DNA of 64,000 nt from Aquatica leii (Eukaryota > Arthropoda > Insecta > Coleoptera > Lampyridae): contig CM069436.1 in the NCBI GenBank assembly GCA_035610365.1, positions 57,489,505 to 57,553,504 on the forward strand. The letters run 5' to 3'. Both the position numbers and the translations under genes were made by a program. Below the pieces are notes generated by a model, which worked only from the letters and a program-made list of their open reading frames with translations, searched no databases and was not told where the DNA came from. This document shows positions 34,761 through 46,240 of the stretch, in pieces; position 1 is the first letter of the stretch; every line of letters begins with the position of its first letter.

Positions 34761-37664
34761 CAAATGATAAGAATGTTGAATTATTCAGTGTGTAATTATA
34801 AATGAAGGTTAAAAAAATTATGAAAAAATGATATTGGAGATGTTACTTTCTAAACCCAAATGGGACTGCCTCGTAGGTATTAAGTATTTATTATTTAAAA
34901 TGTAAGCTTTCTGTGCGAGCGAAAGCTGTAATCAGCAGCACATAATGTAATCATGGAAGAAATTGTAACTAAGCAAATCACACTAACTATTTACTACTAG
35001 CAAGTACAGATAAAGAGACTAAACAAGTATAAGTGAAGTAAGTGTATAGAGACTTATTTGATAGCAAAAGTAAATATTCCAGCGGTCGTTGTTTTGCAGA
35101 CAAAAATGCCGTTGTTTGTACTCCTAACTACAATTCTACAAAGAAATTTTTAAATAGCTAATTTTTGTGGTTGATCCGGGTCGATGGGCCATATACAAGA
35201 ATCGTAATGTGATACACAATTTATTTGTATTAGCAATAGTATCAACTAACATTTGTTAATTCACGACTATACATAAAAAAACAACGTTTTTATTTATTTA
35301 TCTTAGCTTATCTATATTTGTTAACAGAGTTGGTAGTGAGAAGCGCACAACCCTTGAGTCGATTTCTAACTAAGTGGGAAAACTTGGGTAATGTAGGTTG
35401 CCAGTCGTAGACGCCAAAAAAAAAATACTTTAACAATAGGTTTATTCAAGATTTTTAAGCTAGCTTTATTGCAGATTCTGAAGAAGCTGGCAACAGTGGC
35501 AGCACGGATAGCAAAGTTTTTTTTTTAATTTTATTTTGAAGTACAAAACTTTAAAATCATTTTTATTATTATAATTTTTATAATGCAATTATGTAAAAAA
35601 ACTACAAAGTTTTGTAATTCAATTTATAAAATATGATATAAAACAATTTAGATTTTATAAGAAAATACAATATATTCTAGTTTAAAAACACCGTTATTAA
35701 GTCTAAAAAAGTATATTTTAAACAAAAAGGTTTATTAGACATTAATAAAAAAGTAAATTTGTTTGAGTTTTGAAAACTTGTAATTTTATATAAAATAGTA
35801 AACAAAATTTGGATAATAAAAAAGTAAGTGAATCTTTATGTGTGTTTTTGCTAAAAAACGCTCACAAAAATATGTTAAATCGTGTAAAATAAAATAGATT
35901 TAAACAAATATTTATTGTTTGTGATTTTTGTTTTACCCTACAAATGCTTACAAATTAATCCAAAAGATTTTTTAACTAATAAAACCTACAGAAGTAACAT
36001 TTATGTTAAATTATTTTATTGTCATATTTGAATTAATGTGCATACATTCGTAATTGTTTGCATACTTTAATTATGGTTTTTAATATTATTATTACGTAAT
36101 ACGTAGTTTCTACATCTTAAATGATATTTTTAATATTTAAGTTATTAAAATTAATTTATTTTTAACCCGTGTTTTTAAAATTTTTAGTAACTGTATAAGA
36201 ACATACAATTAAAGCTTGTTTTTTTAATAAATGTGTTTATATTATTTGGTTATACAGACAAAGTTAATTGTTTGCAAGTAAATGCTGACTGTGTTTATTA
36301 GGATAGTTTTTTTTCTCTAAACAGCTTAATCTTGAGAAGCCATTAATATCATCTAGTACATAGCACCATTGTAACTTTTAATACCGTTGGCTTAGTGCCA
36401 AACTCAATACTAACAATTTAACTGTTAACGTTACACTTTATTACTTTTTTTCATGTGCATATACATATTTTTAAAAGTTGGTTGTTTTATGTTTTAAATT
36501 AGAAATAGATTCATTTATTGTTTTTACTAAATTTAATATATAATCATATACTGTTTTTAGTTTTTTACAAGAATGTTTATAAAAAAATATGTTTTGTATA
36601 ACTTGTTGTAAAATTTATTATTTTGTGATTTTGTGCAAGTAGTGCAATATACCGTTTTTTTTGACACTTTATTATTGAAAAACAACAATCAATCTAGCAA
36701 ATAAAGTACGATGCGACATGCAATGCTATTAAACACAACATAATTGGTCACTTTCATAAGGCTGTTAGTTTTTACTAGTTAATTACAAATTATTTCTCTG
36801 TCTGAAGATGAAAGATTGTTGTTGCAAAGCTAAAAATGTTACATTTTCAATAACTTTGACAAATATTTAATCGATACCGTAATTAGAAGTCATATTAATA
36901 AACTGTCCAAATATACATCTTCAATAAAAAACGGATCAAAACAACGTCTATTAATAGTATATTACAATCCAATTGAGCAATTTTTATTACTATCGTAAGT
37001 AACGATAGCTTACTGGGACCGACCGTGGATAGGAAATGAAAACCGTCACTTTCCGTAAAAAATTATTAACTTCTTAAGTTTTTAAAAACTTATAATTTGG
37101 AAATTTTAATAATGATTATAATCTTGAATTCAAATGTGGCATTTGTTTCTGTCTAGGAGCATAAATTTCTAAGATATAACATTTTAGTGAAATATATGTG
37201 CGTTACACTATTTTAAGTTAAGTTATTTTATTTTTATTCAGTGCGTTTTAAGGAAGATAATTCTTTAGTAAACACAGATATATTGCGAGACCAACTAAAA
37301 TATACTCTGCATAACAAACTCACTAACTAAACGTTGAAGATTACCTCAATTACCAAACAGATATAGCTTACTCTGTAAATTTTCTAACTAACTCGAGGGG
37401 CAAATTGACAATAGGAAAAGTATACAAAAACGAATCCTTGTATAATGTGAGTTAAAAACTGCACAAAATAGAAGTGTACATTTTTAAAGGACTGTTGCTT
37501 AAAAAGAACATTGATCTAAAAAGCAGAACAAATTTACCATCTTCAAATTCAAACAAAATTTTAATTATAAACACAAACTCTATTCTAACAATATTTGACT
37601 AAAACAAAACTATATAGCTTAATAGGCCGTAATCAAACCACATAAACAAACGTTAATTCCTATA
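34761..37664. other. AT-rich noncoding DNA with two hammerhead relics
   Basis: No gene supported. At 35471-35516 a relic like the PLE B terminus is seen: CTGAAGA, stem II GCTG/CAGC, then a decayed ACGGATAGC. At 36797-36850 there is another: TGT, CTGAAGA, ~20 bp, AAAAATGTT, ACA, with stem I TGT/ACA intact. Between them lies ~1.3 kb of extremely AT-rich sequence. Both suggest old PLE insertions now unrecognisable by their coding parts. Confidence 0.45.
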
Positions 37665-39834
37665 CAGGGTGTCCTTGAAATACTAGCATTAATTTAAACA
37701 ACACGTGGTTCAAGTCAAGTACAATCGATTTACAAAAAAAATTATAACAAAATTTTGAAAATAACGTAGTTGCACTTTTTAAAAATTTAAGAGAAAAGTT
37801 TTAGGACCACCGATTCATATGTTTATTTTTTGTTTTTTTTTGCTTAGTTTTATGACCTTAAGTCGTCTTGTGGTCGATAAGAAACCAGAAGTGTTAGCAT
37901 TAGAAGGATGATAGTACAGATCCCGTAATTTGTGTAACAAATAATGTGTTCCGTTGAAAGTGTGAGCAGTTCGATTAACGTACAGTGACATTAATTATTT
38001 TAAAAACGTTGTTGGTAGACGTCTTTCAGGATCTCGTGAACTGTGGCGCTGTAGTCTCTATATGTCAAAATATTGTTATTATCCGTCTTACAAACATTCG
38101 CCGGTAAATTTTTTCTAACCTATCTTTGATTTAATCGTTGTATTTATTGTTAATAGGTCTTTAGGTATTATTATATAAGTAAATTCAATTTTGTTTAATA
38201 AATAAATATTTGGTTATTTTCAATTTTTATTGATGTTAGTGGCTTTTAAATAGACTAACGTTTTTGGAATTCAGATAGACTTGTCAAATTTTTGACTTTT
38301 AGTTTATTAATTCCGATTTTCAACTCAAGGTCACAGTTGACGACATAATGAAACGCCTTTACAATTAAACTACATATAATTAACTAATTACTACTACTCC
38401 AATAAATCAAATTCTACAATAATATTTAAAAATACTTTTAAATAATAATACTTTAATATTATACTGTCAAAATTTCAACGTATAAAAAACTATCGATTTT
38501 TGTAGAGTTTTATAAAAAACGTTCAAAGTACTGCGTACCTTCCTGGATACACAATATCACTCGACGCAACTACAAATTGGTGCAATTCCGTAGTTAATTC
38601 TGTAAAACTAATTATTTCCGTGGCATTTTCTATTCGTTCTCGTAATTCTTGTGGTGTTAATTTCTGTGGCATACACCGTATTTTTTAAATGACTCCATAA
38701 GTAAGAATCAATGGGGTTTAGATGCGGTAAACGCCGTGACCAAAATATTGGTCCTACACCAATCCACTTTTTTTGGAAAACATTGTTCAGATGTACCCGA
38801 ACCATCATGAAAAAACCACATGTGTTGATGTAGGTACATTTAACGGCACATCTTCTAATAGTTCAGGCAAATTATTTTGCAAAAATAATAAATACGATTG
38901 ACCTGTCATACGTTCTGATAGCACAAAAAGGCCAATCGATTAACCGCCAACAATACCTGCCCATAAATTTATCGAAAATCGATGTTGAAAATATACCCGT
39001 CTTGTCACATGTGAGTTCTCAAAACTACAAACGTGGCTGTTATGGAAGTTAGACATTTCATTTCTACTAAACGTTGCTTTGTCTGTTACTAAAATTTGGC
39101 TCAGAAAGTGTTTATTTAAAGCGCATTGCTCAAGTAACCAATTACAAAAAGCAATGCGTTGATGGTAATCTGCGGAGTTTAAACACACTACGTTTCTGGA
39201 TACATTCACTTCCCGTGCGATTGTACAAACAGTAAAAGTGGGATTGTTATTTACAAGATCTAATATTTCTTCTTTGGCTTCCATAACACGTCCTGTTCTA
39301 GCTCGTCCGGCATTCCGATCCCGTTTTAACCCTAAGTCGCCAATATCACGTACACGTTGAACAGCTTTTACAAATGCTCTAGGTACTGAATGTTCTTCTA
39401 GGAAAACGTTCAGTGTAAATACGTGAAGCTTCTGCTGCGTTTTGAAGCTAAATAACAAATAACAATTAGCAAACAACGAACAATAAACAATAATAACAAA
39501 AAACGAACAACAAATACAGACAAACTCAGAAACGAAGTATACAATTAGGTTAACGTGAGAAAACTAAACAATGAATCTATTGACTAAATCTGTACCAATG
39601 ACCTCAAATCTACAAAATTGCAATTGTGCTTATGCATCATTTGATAAGATGTATCACCGAAGGTGCTTAAAATGCGCAGGTGTATAGTCAGTGGTTCTCA
39701 AACACCATTAAATTTAGAAAACCCTAAATCCATTATTTTTAAACTTTTATTATAATTTTTTTTTTGTAAATAAATTGTAGTTGACTATAACCACGTTCTG
39801 TTAAAAATAATGCTCGTATTTCAAGGTAACCCCG
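37665..39834 (-). mobile_element. Tc1/mariner-superfamily element with ~45-bp TIRs
   Basis: The left end CAGGGTGTCCTTGAAATACT and the right end (read inward) CGGGGTTACCTTGAAATACG are inverted repeats of about 45 bp, extending to ACACGTGG and GAACGTGG respectively. Both are flanked by TATA, which fits a TA target duplication. The element is 2170 bp, somewhat long for the family. The ~850 bp on the 3' side of the transposase are noncoding and may hold a further insertion. Confidence 0.85.
38600..39476 (-). pseudogene. Transposase of the 37665-39834 element, broken
   Basis: DDE transposase of the insect family with an N-terminal helix-turn-helix (DUF4817-like) and a DDE_3-type core. Visible in the 178-residue frame at 39476-38940: EEHSVPRAFVKAVQRVRDIG, a second HTH (EEILDLVNNNP.. 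REVNVSRNVV), QRIAFCNWLLEQC, then LVTDKATFSRN with the first catalytic Asp, and INLWAGIVGG. About 20 residues seem missing after SRNVV. After a stop, LIG-type sequence continues in another frame, and a C-terminal piece (38808-38608) keeps KKWIGVGPIFW and LNPIDSYLWSHLKN, which replaces the usual SPDLTPLDFFLWG. At least two breaks; not functional. Confidence 0.8.
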
Positions 39835-40070
39835 TATAAACTCAAAACTATGCTTTTTATATTTTTCCTAAAATATTTTATTGTATACTTACCAAAAATT
39901 GGTTTAATTTAGAAACCGACTTTAATGCTAAAAACATTAAATTTAGCATTATTATTAAGTTGTCAATATATAACAACAATTTTTGCAATAAAATAATAAA
40001 TTGCAATAATTTTAAATATTATTATTTAATTATTAATTAAAATCAAGAACTGGATAACTTTATTTTTAAA
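39835..40070. other. AT-rich spacer
   Basis: Short AT-rich stretch with nothing recognisable. Confidence 0.4.
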
Positions 40071-40459
40071 CAATTGGTGTTTCCACTTCGTAGCAATTTC
40101 CACGTACTAAATATTAAAGAATGAAGTATACTGCAGATAAAAATAAGTTGGTATTTGTTGGTTCACAAAACGACTGTTGTCAATTAAACATTAATCAAAC
40201 CGTCGTAAAAAAACCACCAACTAAAAACGTAGTAAGTAGTCAGTATAGTTGTGAAAAACAACACTAAAGAAACGATGGACAGCTGTTTTGTCCCTTTGGG
40301 ACTCCTCAGCACCGTGATAACTCTAATGTGTTTTCAGAACTATTACTGAGAACTACTGCAGTTATATCTCGTAAGCATCCGAGTAGCATATGTGAATAAC
40401 AATTGGTGTTTCCACCTCGTGGCAATTTCCACGTACTAAATATTAAAGAAAGAAGTATT
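40071..40459 (-). repeat. Short direct repeats flanking a hammerhead (retrozyme-like unit)
   Basis: A ~58-bp sequence starting AACAATTGGTGTTTCCAC occurs at 40071-40128 and again at 40402-40459 with few differences. The 273 bp between them contain the hammerhead motif at 40271-40317. Short non-autonomous elements with direct repeats and hammerheads are known as retrozymes in plants and animals. Here it could equally be a PLE terminal fragment with a local duplication. No coding capacity. Confidence 0.5.
40271..40317 (-). ncRNA. Hammerhead ribozyme, type I, with altered G12
   Basis: On the minus strand: CACGGTG (stem I), CTGAGGA (CUGANGA core), GTCCC-AAA-GGGAC (perfect 5-bp stem II), AAAAC where GAAAC is expected, then ACAGCUGU as a short stem III, cleavage triplet GUC, and CATCGTT pairing with stem I over about six positions. 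This is the most complete hammerhead fold in the window. The G12-to-A change hits a catalytic residue, so it is probably inactive. Confidence 0.75.
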
Positions 40460-42439
40460 AAGTCATCTTTTGTAACCCTTGGGTTTAGAGATAAAGCGGA
40501 CTCTACATTTAAAAATGATTAACTATATTTTGTTTCTATGTCAACGATCATATCGCCTACTAGAAGCATATTTTAACATAAAACTGATTCGCAGGCAGCT
40601 CCATACTTAAAATATTTCTATTTGCTCATGCAAATCACAATCAACGTTTAAGCGAAGATAATGGCAACGAGATAAAACCGACAAAATTTGATTAGATAAT
40701 ACTAAACCAGATGTCTAAAAAACACTACAACACTACTTCTTAACACTAACTCAATTCTCGATACAACATTGAACGATGGATCAGCTAAATTAAATTCTAC
40801 TGAAAGTGACATATACACAGAATCTACTTTTACTGAAGAAATCTCTAAAGTGATCTCATTTAAAACAAAATAAGTAATTTTCTTTTGTAATCACTGGACA
40901 ATGAATTAATGTAAAGATCACAAATAACAATAACAAATAAACTTTAATTACCTAGTTCCAACGACTGAACCGAAACTTCCAAATACAAAAGACTGTGATG
41001 CTTTTTGCAACAAAAACGACAAGCACTTTTTGTACTACAATTAAAAAATAATGACCTTTTTGTAAACAAATTAAACATAACTTCTACCTTTTTGCTTCTA
41101 ACTGTTAATTGCTTAAGCTGAACACAACTTACGATAGAATGAGCATCAGAACATAAAATGCATTTAGATTGACAAATTGTGTTTAAAACGAAATTATTAG
41201 ATTTTTCAATAGCAGGTTTACATGTACGATTTTTAATCGTTTTTAACATTAAACTACGTTTTTTCAAAATTTGCAATAATTCATTAAACATAGAAAAATC
41301 AGACGACTCTCTTTTAAAAACTCGTGTCGTAATAAAATCTAATTTAGACCACAAGAATGAATGACAAAAAGATCTCTCTGCTTTGCTTGTAACACCTAAT
41401 TTTTAAATTTTGATTTGTCGTTTGAACCCATGCGTGAAATTTTGTATTGCGCGCCTACGGAAAACTTGTAGCTCATTAAAATATCGTAAGTCGTGCAAGA
41501 TCGTTATGCACAAATACCGATCGTTCGTTTTTTTCAATTTTGTTTTTTGCAAGTCAACACGTTTACTAAACTCTTAAGCCTGCTTAATGTAATTAAAAAG
41601 GTAAGCATTCGTTAAATTTTGTAGAATTTATTGTAATTTAGTTGTGTCGTTAATAGCTTTTAAGATTTGGTTCTTAAAAACCGATTTGGATTGCATATTT
41701 AGTCAAAAATTGTAATGTAACACGGCACATTTAATTTAAAGAAAATGGCGTCGTCATCGAATCGTTGTATCGATCCAACCTCGTAAATCGTTAGTCTTGT
41801 TAGAATTGGAAGTAGCAACCCAATTGAGATATTGTCGTAGCATAAATGGAAATGACTTTTATGTCTACAAATCGTTTGTTATTGTATTAAAGAATTACAT
41901 TTTCTGGAGTCGCAGAAATTGTAAATTTCCATTGAGTATCGTATTGTCGATAAGTCGCATATAAGCGGTATGGAATTCGTTAGTTCGCTAAATTTTTGGT
42001 TTTTTAGAATATTTGATATTTTTTTTTATTATATCATATTGATATAACATACCTCAAAATACTAGCAATCCAATATTTTGCAGCAAAATGAGTGTTTTTA
42101 TATCTTTTATCAATAATAAGTTCTGAAGTATTTAAACGCCACATAATCTCGTTTCCCCCTTCATTAATAGGAAGAAATACCGCCTGTAGTGGCGCATGTT
42201 GTATTCCGTTCGTTCATCTTTGCATCGCTACGGCCGACGTATTGAGTGATTGACTGATTGTGATTGTGATTTGTTATTTTAAAGTAACGTGTGAAACTGC
42301 CTTATTCTTGGACCTCCTAGTGACGTTTTAGTTCTGTACTCCTTTATAAGACATTCCATAAAAGACAAAAATTAGCTATCAAAAAAAGATCCAACATTTT
42401 TTGTAATATCTTGTTTTGTTGCAGAAAAAATTTAAATTG

Positions 42440-44362
42440 TTTGGAAACTGTCTTTAGTTCCTACAGTATCACGTGAACGTATAATTCAACTGTTGCAAAA
42501 GTATCATGATGAATATTTAAAACTTATAAGTTTCCTAAAAAAAGACGTAATGATAATTATCAGTTAAAAGTTACGACGTTTAAAAACACCTGTGAGACTA
42601 ATTTATTTGATATTACTGCATGCAAATGTCAACTATTTTCTAATTGTAAATGTGAAAAATCCCGAAAAGTGCCTGTTATAGAACAAAATTTCCTTTTAGA
42701 TCAAAGATCAGTTAGAAGAAGGGCTATCAGAGGTATTAATGTTGCAGAAAGTGCACGAATAAAAAAACTAGAAGAAAGAAACTATAAGAACAAGGAACGG
42801 AACAATAAGAATCTAATTAATATAGATCAAGCATTTAATAATAATTTACCACTAGCCAGCAGCTCATTCAACATTATTTCCGATGTAAATGTTACGACTA
42901 AAAGCACATTAGAAACAGCAGGAACCTTAAGTTGTATTTCAAATAAGCAAATATGTCGTAGCATGCTACAGTTTCCAACACTAGCAAAAGTCTTTGACCA
43001 GTTTGGTATATCAGACAGATCGGCTATCGCAATAGCGTCTACAGTCTTACAAGATGTTGGAATTATAACAAGAGAAGATTCATCAAAGATAATTGACAAA
43101 AATAAAATAAGGAGAGCTCGCAAGAAGAAGAAAGATTTCCTCCGGAACAGATCTGCAGCCATTCTTGGACCAATAGAATGTATTTTCTTTGATGGACGGA
43201 AGGATTATACATTAAACCAAGAGAAAATAGATAATCGTTTTCATTGCAGAACCATAAATGAAGAGCATGCATCTCTTGTTGAGGAACCGAGCTCGATATT
43301 TATAGGTCATCTTACCTTAACTTCTGGCACTGAAAAATCGATCGCTTAAAGTATTTGCGATTTTTGTGTTACAAGTGGTATAGTGTTGGATCAACTTAGT
43401 GTTATTAGTGGCGATGGCACTGTTGTCAATACTGGCACCAAAAATGGTGCAATTCGGTACTTTGAAACACTACTAAAACGACCTTTAAACTGCCCTTAAG
43501 ACACTTGTTCCAGTATCTTGACGGAGGTATTGCAGGTCCCAAAGAATATTTTGGACCAATTGGGAAATGTTTTGAAAATTGTGAGCAATTGCCAATTGCT
43601 AATTTTGAGCTTATACAAGGCAATTCTTTAGAAGTCGATCCAAAAGATCTCAGCAATGATCAACAATATTTGTATGAACCATGTCAACCGATTGTTGCGG
43701 CTGTATCTTGCTACAGAAAATCCATCGGACTATTTGAAGGTTCTCGTTGGATTTGTTGTAAGAGTCTATGCGTCCATGTGGTTTTCGATAAAAGTTTATA
43801 CTTCTTATAGAAACGGTGCTCTGCATGTATTTAAGACAATTGACTTTCGGGCTACTTAAATGATGAATTGAAGTGTGTTATCGATTCAGTAATTCAGCGA
43901 AACGCTTATTTTCTACACCCCGAAAATATTCTTCTAAGTATGTTGAATGACAACCGTCATTTTAATAGAGAATTAGCTTTAAAACGAATTCTCAAGTCAA
44001 GAAATCACCAATCTGTTAAGGATACATCAATAAGACAATTCGTAATACCTAAAGTGAATTTCTCCGTAACGGATTACACTGACTTAATTAACTGGGTTGA
44101 TCTTAAAGTAACTCTACCTCCGATATTGCATACTATAACTAATGATACCTTTCAAAAGTTTATAAATAATCTTACTACACCAGTAGTAGACTTTGCACGC
44201 TTTCCATGTCACACACAGGCTGTTGAAAGATATGTGAAATTAGCGACAAAAGCATCGAGATCTGTCAGTGGTCAAGAGTCCAGAGACGGATTTATTCGTG
44301 CACGAATAAAGTACAGAAGTTGCCTTCCATCTTTTAAAAGCAAAAGTGAATATAATATTCTT
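42440..44362 (+). pseudogene. Transposase-like protein of an unnamed recurrent family
   Basis: In-order blocks: VPTVSRERIIQLL (about 42457); a Cys-rich motif LFDITACKCQLFSNCKCEK (about 42603-42659); VPVIEQNFLLDQRS; RSMLQFPTLAKVFDQFGISDRSA; KNKIRRARKKKKD; ISGDGTVVNTGTKNG (about 43405-43450); FQYLDGGIAGPKEYFGPIGK; DPKDLSNDQQYLYE; FVVRVYASMWFSIKVY; IDSVIQRNAYFLHPENILL; YTDLINW; and FPCHTQAVERYVKLATKAS..RDGFIRARIK at the C-terminus. I recall this architecture (CKC motif, DQR, GDGT.NTG, RW.TTANR, HTQ.VER) from many uncharacterised arthropod and cnidarian proteins. It looks DDE- or hAT-like, but I cannot name the superfamily. The RW.TTANR block is partly deleted, and frame changes occur near 42540, 43350, 43495, 43690-43800 and 43860. 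Dead copy. Confidence 0.6.
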
Positions 44363-44496
44363 TAATTTTTTGAATACATTCATTTTCTATTGTTATTATA
44401 CACTACTGTACTTTAATTTTTGTAATTAGACTAATAAGCACAAAAAAAACATTTTTATACACAAACAATATGTTATTTAAAAAAATCATAATATTA

Positions 44497-44800
44497 AAGG
44501 GCTTGTAGTGGGCAAAAGGTTTAAGCTTTTCTCGTCGTTTTTTTTAAACCTTCTAAATGTTGCAAAATACATACTTTGGTACCTATTGCATAGCTGGATT
44601 CAAATAAGTTACATTTGCTAAGTATGAGAATGTAAGTGGGTATTTTTTTAAAAAATTCTAAAATATAAGGGTTTGTAGAGAGCAGAAGGTTTTCACTTTT
44701 TTTGCCGTTTTTTTTTAAAGTCTTATAGAGTGCAAAAAGCATCTTTTGCTACCTATTGTATAGATTAATTTAAAAAATAAAATTTGCTATAAGAACGGCC
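44497..44800. repeat. Diverged ~175-bp tandem duplication
   Basis: The stretch with GGGCTTGTAGTGGGCAAAAG, a T-run, 'TGCAAAATACAT' and TACCTATTGCATAG (44499-44625) recurs as GGGTTTGTAGAGAGCAGAAG, a T-run, 'TGCAAAAAGCAT' and TACCTATTGTATAG (44668-44800). It lies 3' of the transposase-like gene and may be a subterminal repeat of that element. Confidence 0.7.
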
Positions 44801-46240
44801 CACACTAATGTACATACATTGATTCACCATCGCTTTCGTCGCTATTGAATTTGAAAATATATAGAAGCTTTCGTTGTAAGGCGAAGCATTGTAATTGTAA
44901 CACTTTGTGAATTATTTAGGTTAATAATCTTGTAAAAGACAGATCTGATCCTAGTTTAAATTTAAAAAATTTAGTAATAGTTATTTATCTAAATGATAAT
45001 TATTTGATTTATTTTTATGTATATAAACTTGTAATCTTTGTACATATGTTATTAATTGTTCGATTTATTTCTTTTGTTGGTTTAGTGAATTTGTGCATTT
45101 AGTAAATAGATTTGTTCATTTGATATTGTGTTCATATTTTATTGCAACAGAAGTTAAATGCACAAGTTTTAGTCAAGTTCGTCATTGATCTGTTACCCGA
45201 ACATGCGAATTTCTCTATACATAGAAAAAAGTTCAATAATCGAAGTTGTTCAAATTGTTAGAAAATATAACATTATTTAAGTAGTGTAATTTTATTGAGT
45301 CAAGCGGAGCACCATTTTCATGCACTAGAGTAATAAATTGTTCTTTAAAATTTAACTAGTTTTCAAATTGACCATTAAACTCAGATATGTTAACAGATGG
45401 TAGTTTAAACAATAAACCTGAGACACATGATTATCAAAAAAATTTACATTTTCAAGGCTGTTATTCAAACGTACCGTTTCATCATGCGTAAAATTAACGT
45501 ACGTTTAACAGACTCAGGTCCACTACGAACTAGATTACCTAAATGTAACAAACATTTTGCAATTGCAACTGACATATTATATTTATCCTCTTATATCTGA
45601 CTTTGATGATGAATACCTGAACACAACTCCTCCAACTCTTGAAAATTTGCAATTATTCGCTCTAGTTTAACTTTAATTTTTTCTTGTACCAATTCAGAGA
45701 GTTGTCCATCTTGTTTTAGCTGCTTTTTCTTTTAGTTTACAAGACTTTTGAAACGGGTTAATCTGCTCTTTAACAAAAAACGATTTAGTAATGAGTTGAA
45801 CTTATTAATGATTATAATTGATAAATTATGATAATGAACAATAATAACACTTTGCTATGTTACAGCAACTGCTATATTAATAAGCCAGAATAAAGAAAAA
45901 AAAGTGCTTATATGTTGGTAGTTGATAGCGATTCAAATAACAGATCCTTGTTTTCAGGAAGATTCTTTGCGCGCTACTACTGATCTTCATGCTCCGATTC
46001 AAAAATCCAAATCTTGACATCCAAAATAGACTTTCTAGTTTTAGAACTGGATCCGGCTCGAAGGACTAAATGTTGGGGCCGAATACGAATGCCCCAAAAT
46101 TAACGAAGGCAAATAATATTAAGATAAACACTAAAAAAAATAATATTGTCTATCAGAGGTATATGTTACCATAAAACTAATTCGCAAGCCGCTTAAGCGT
46201 ATTTTCAATCACATAATTTTGACAACTAACTTTTTTTTAA

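Larger units (their letters stand above)
41411..45110 (+). mobile_element. Insertion inside BEL/Pao fossil 2, likely a DNA transposon
   Basis: The stretch separates two parts of one BEL gag region, so it was inserted later. It carries the transposase-like gene at 42440-44362, a GC-richer leader (about 42180-42260) and a ~175-bp tandem duplication downstream. I could not find terminal inverted repeats or a target duplication, so the ends are approximate (plus or minus ~100 bp). Confidence 0.5.
40460..46240 (-). mobile_element. BEL/Pao LTR-retrotransposon fossil 2, split by a nested insertion
   Basis: Minus-strand fossil with many breaks. Its right part (about 45110-46060) holds gag sequence of the family and, at about 46030-46065, a typical LTR/primer-binding-site junction (read on plus: TCGAAGGACTAAATGTTGGG). 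Its left part (about 40944-41410) holds the later gag region with a zinc-knuckle-like Cys/His cluster. LTR-like sequence at 46054-46240 shares a stretch (ACATAAAACTGATTCGCAG-like) with about 40570-40610, so remnants of both LTRs are probably present. Pol is missing. Between the two parts lies a ~3.7-kb insertion carrying another gene. Confidence 0.7.
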
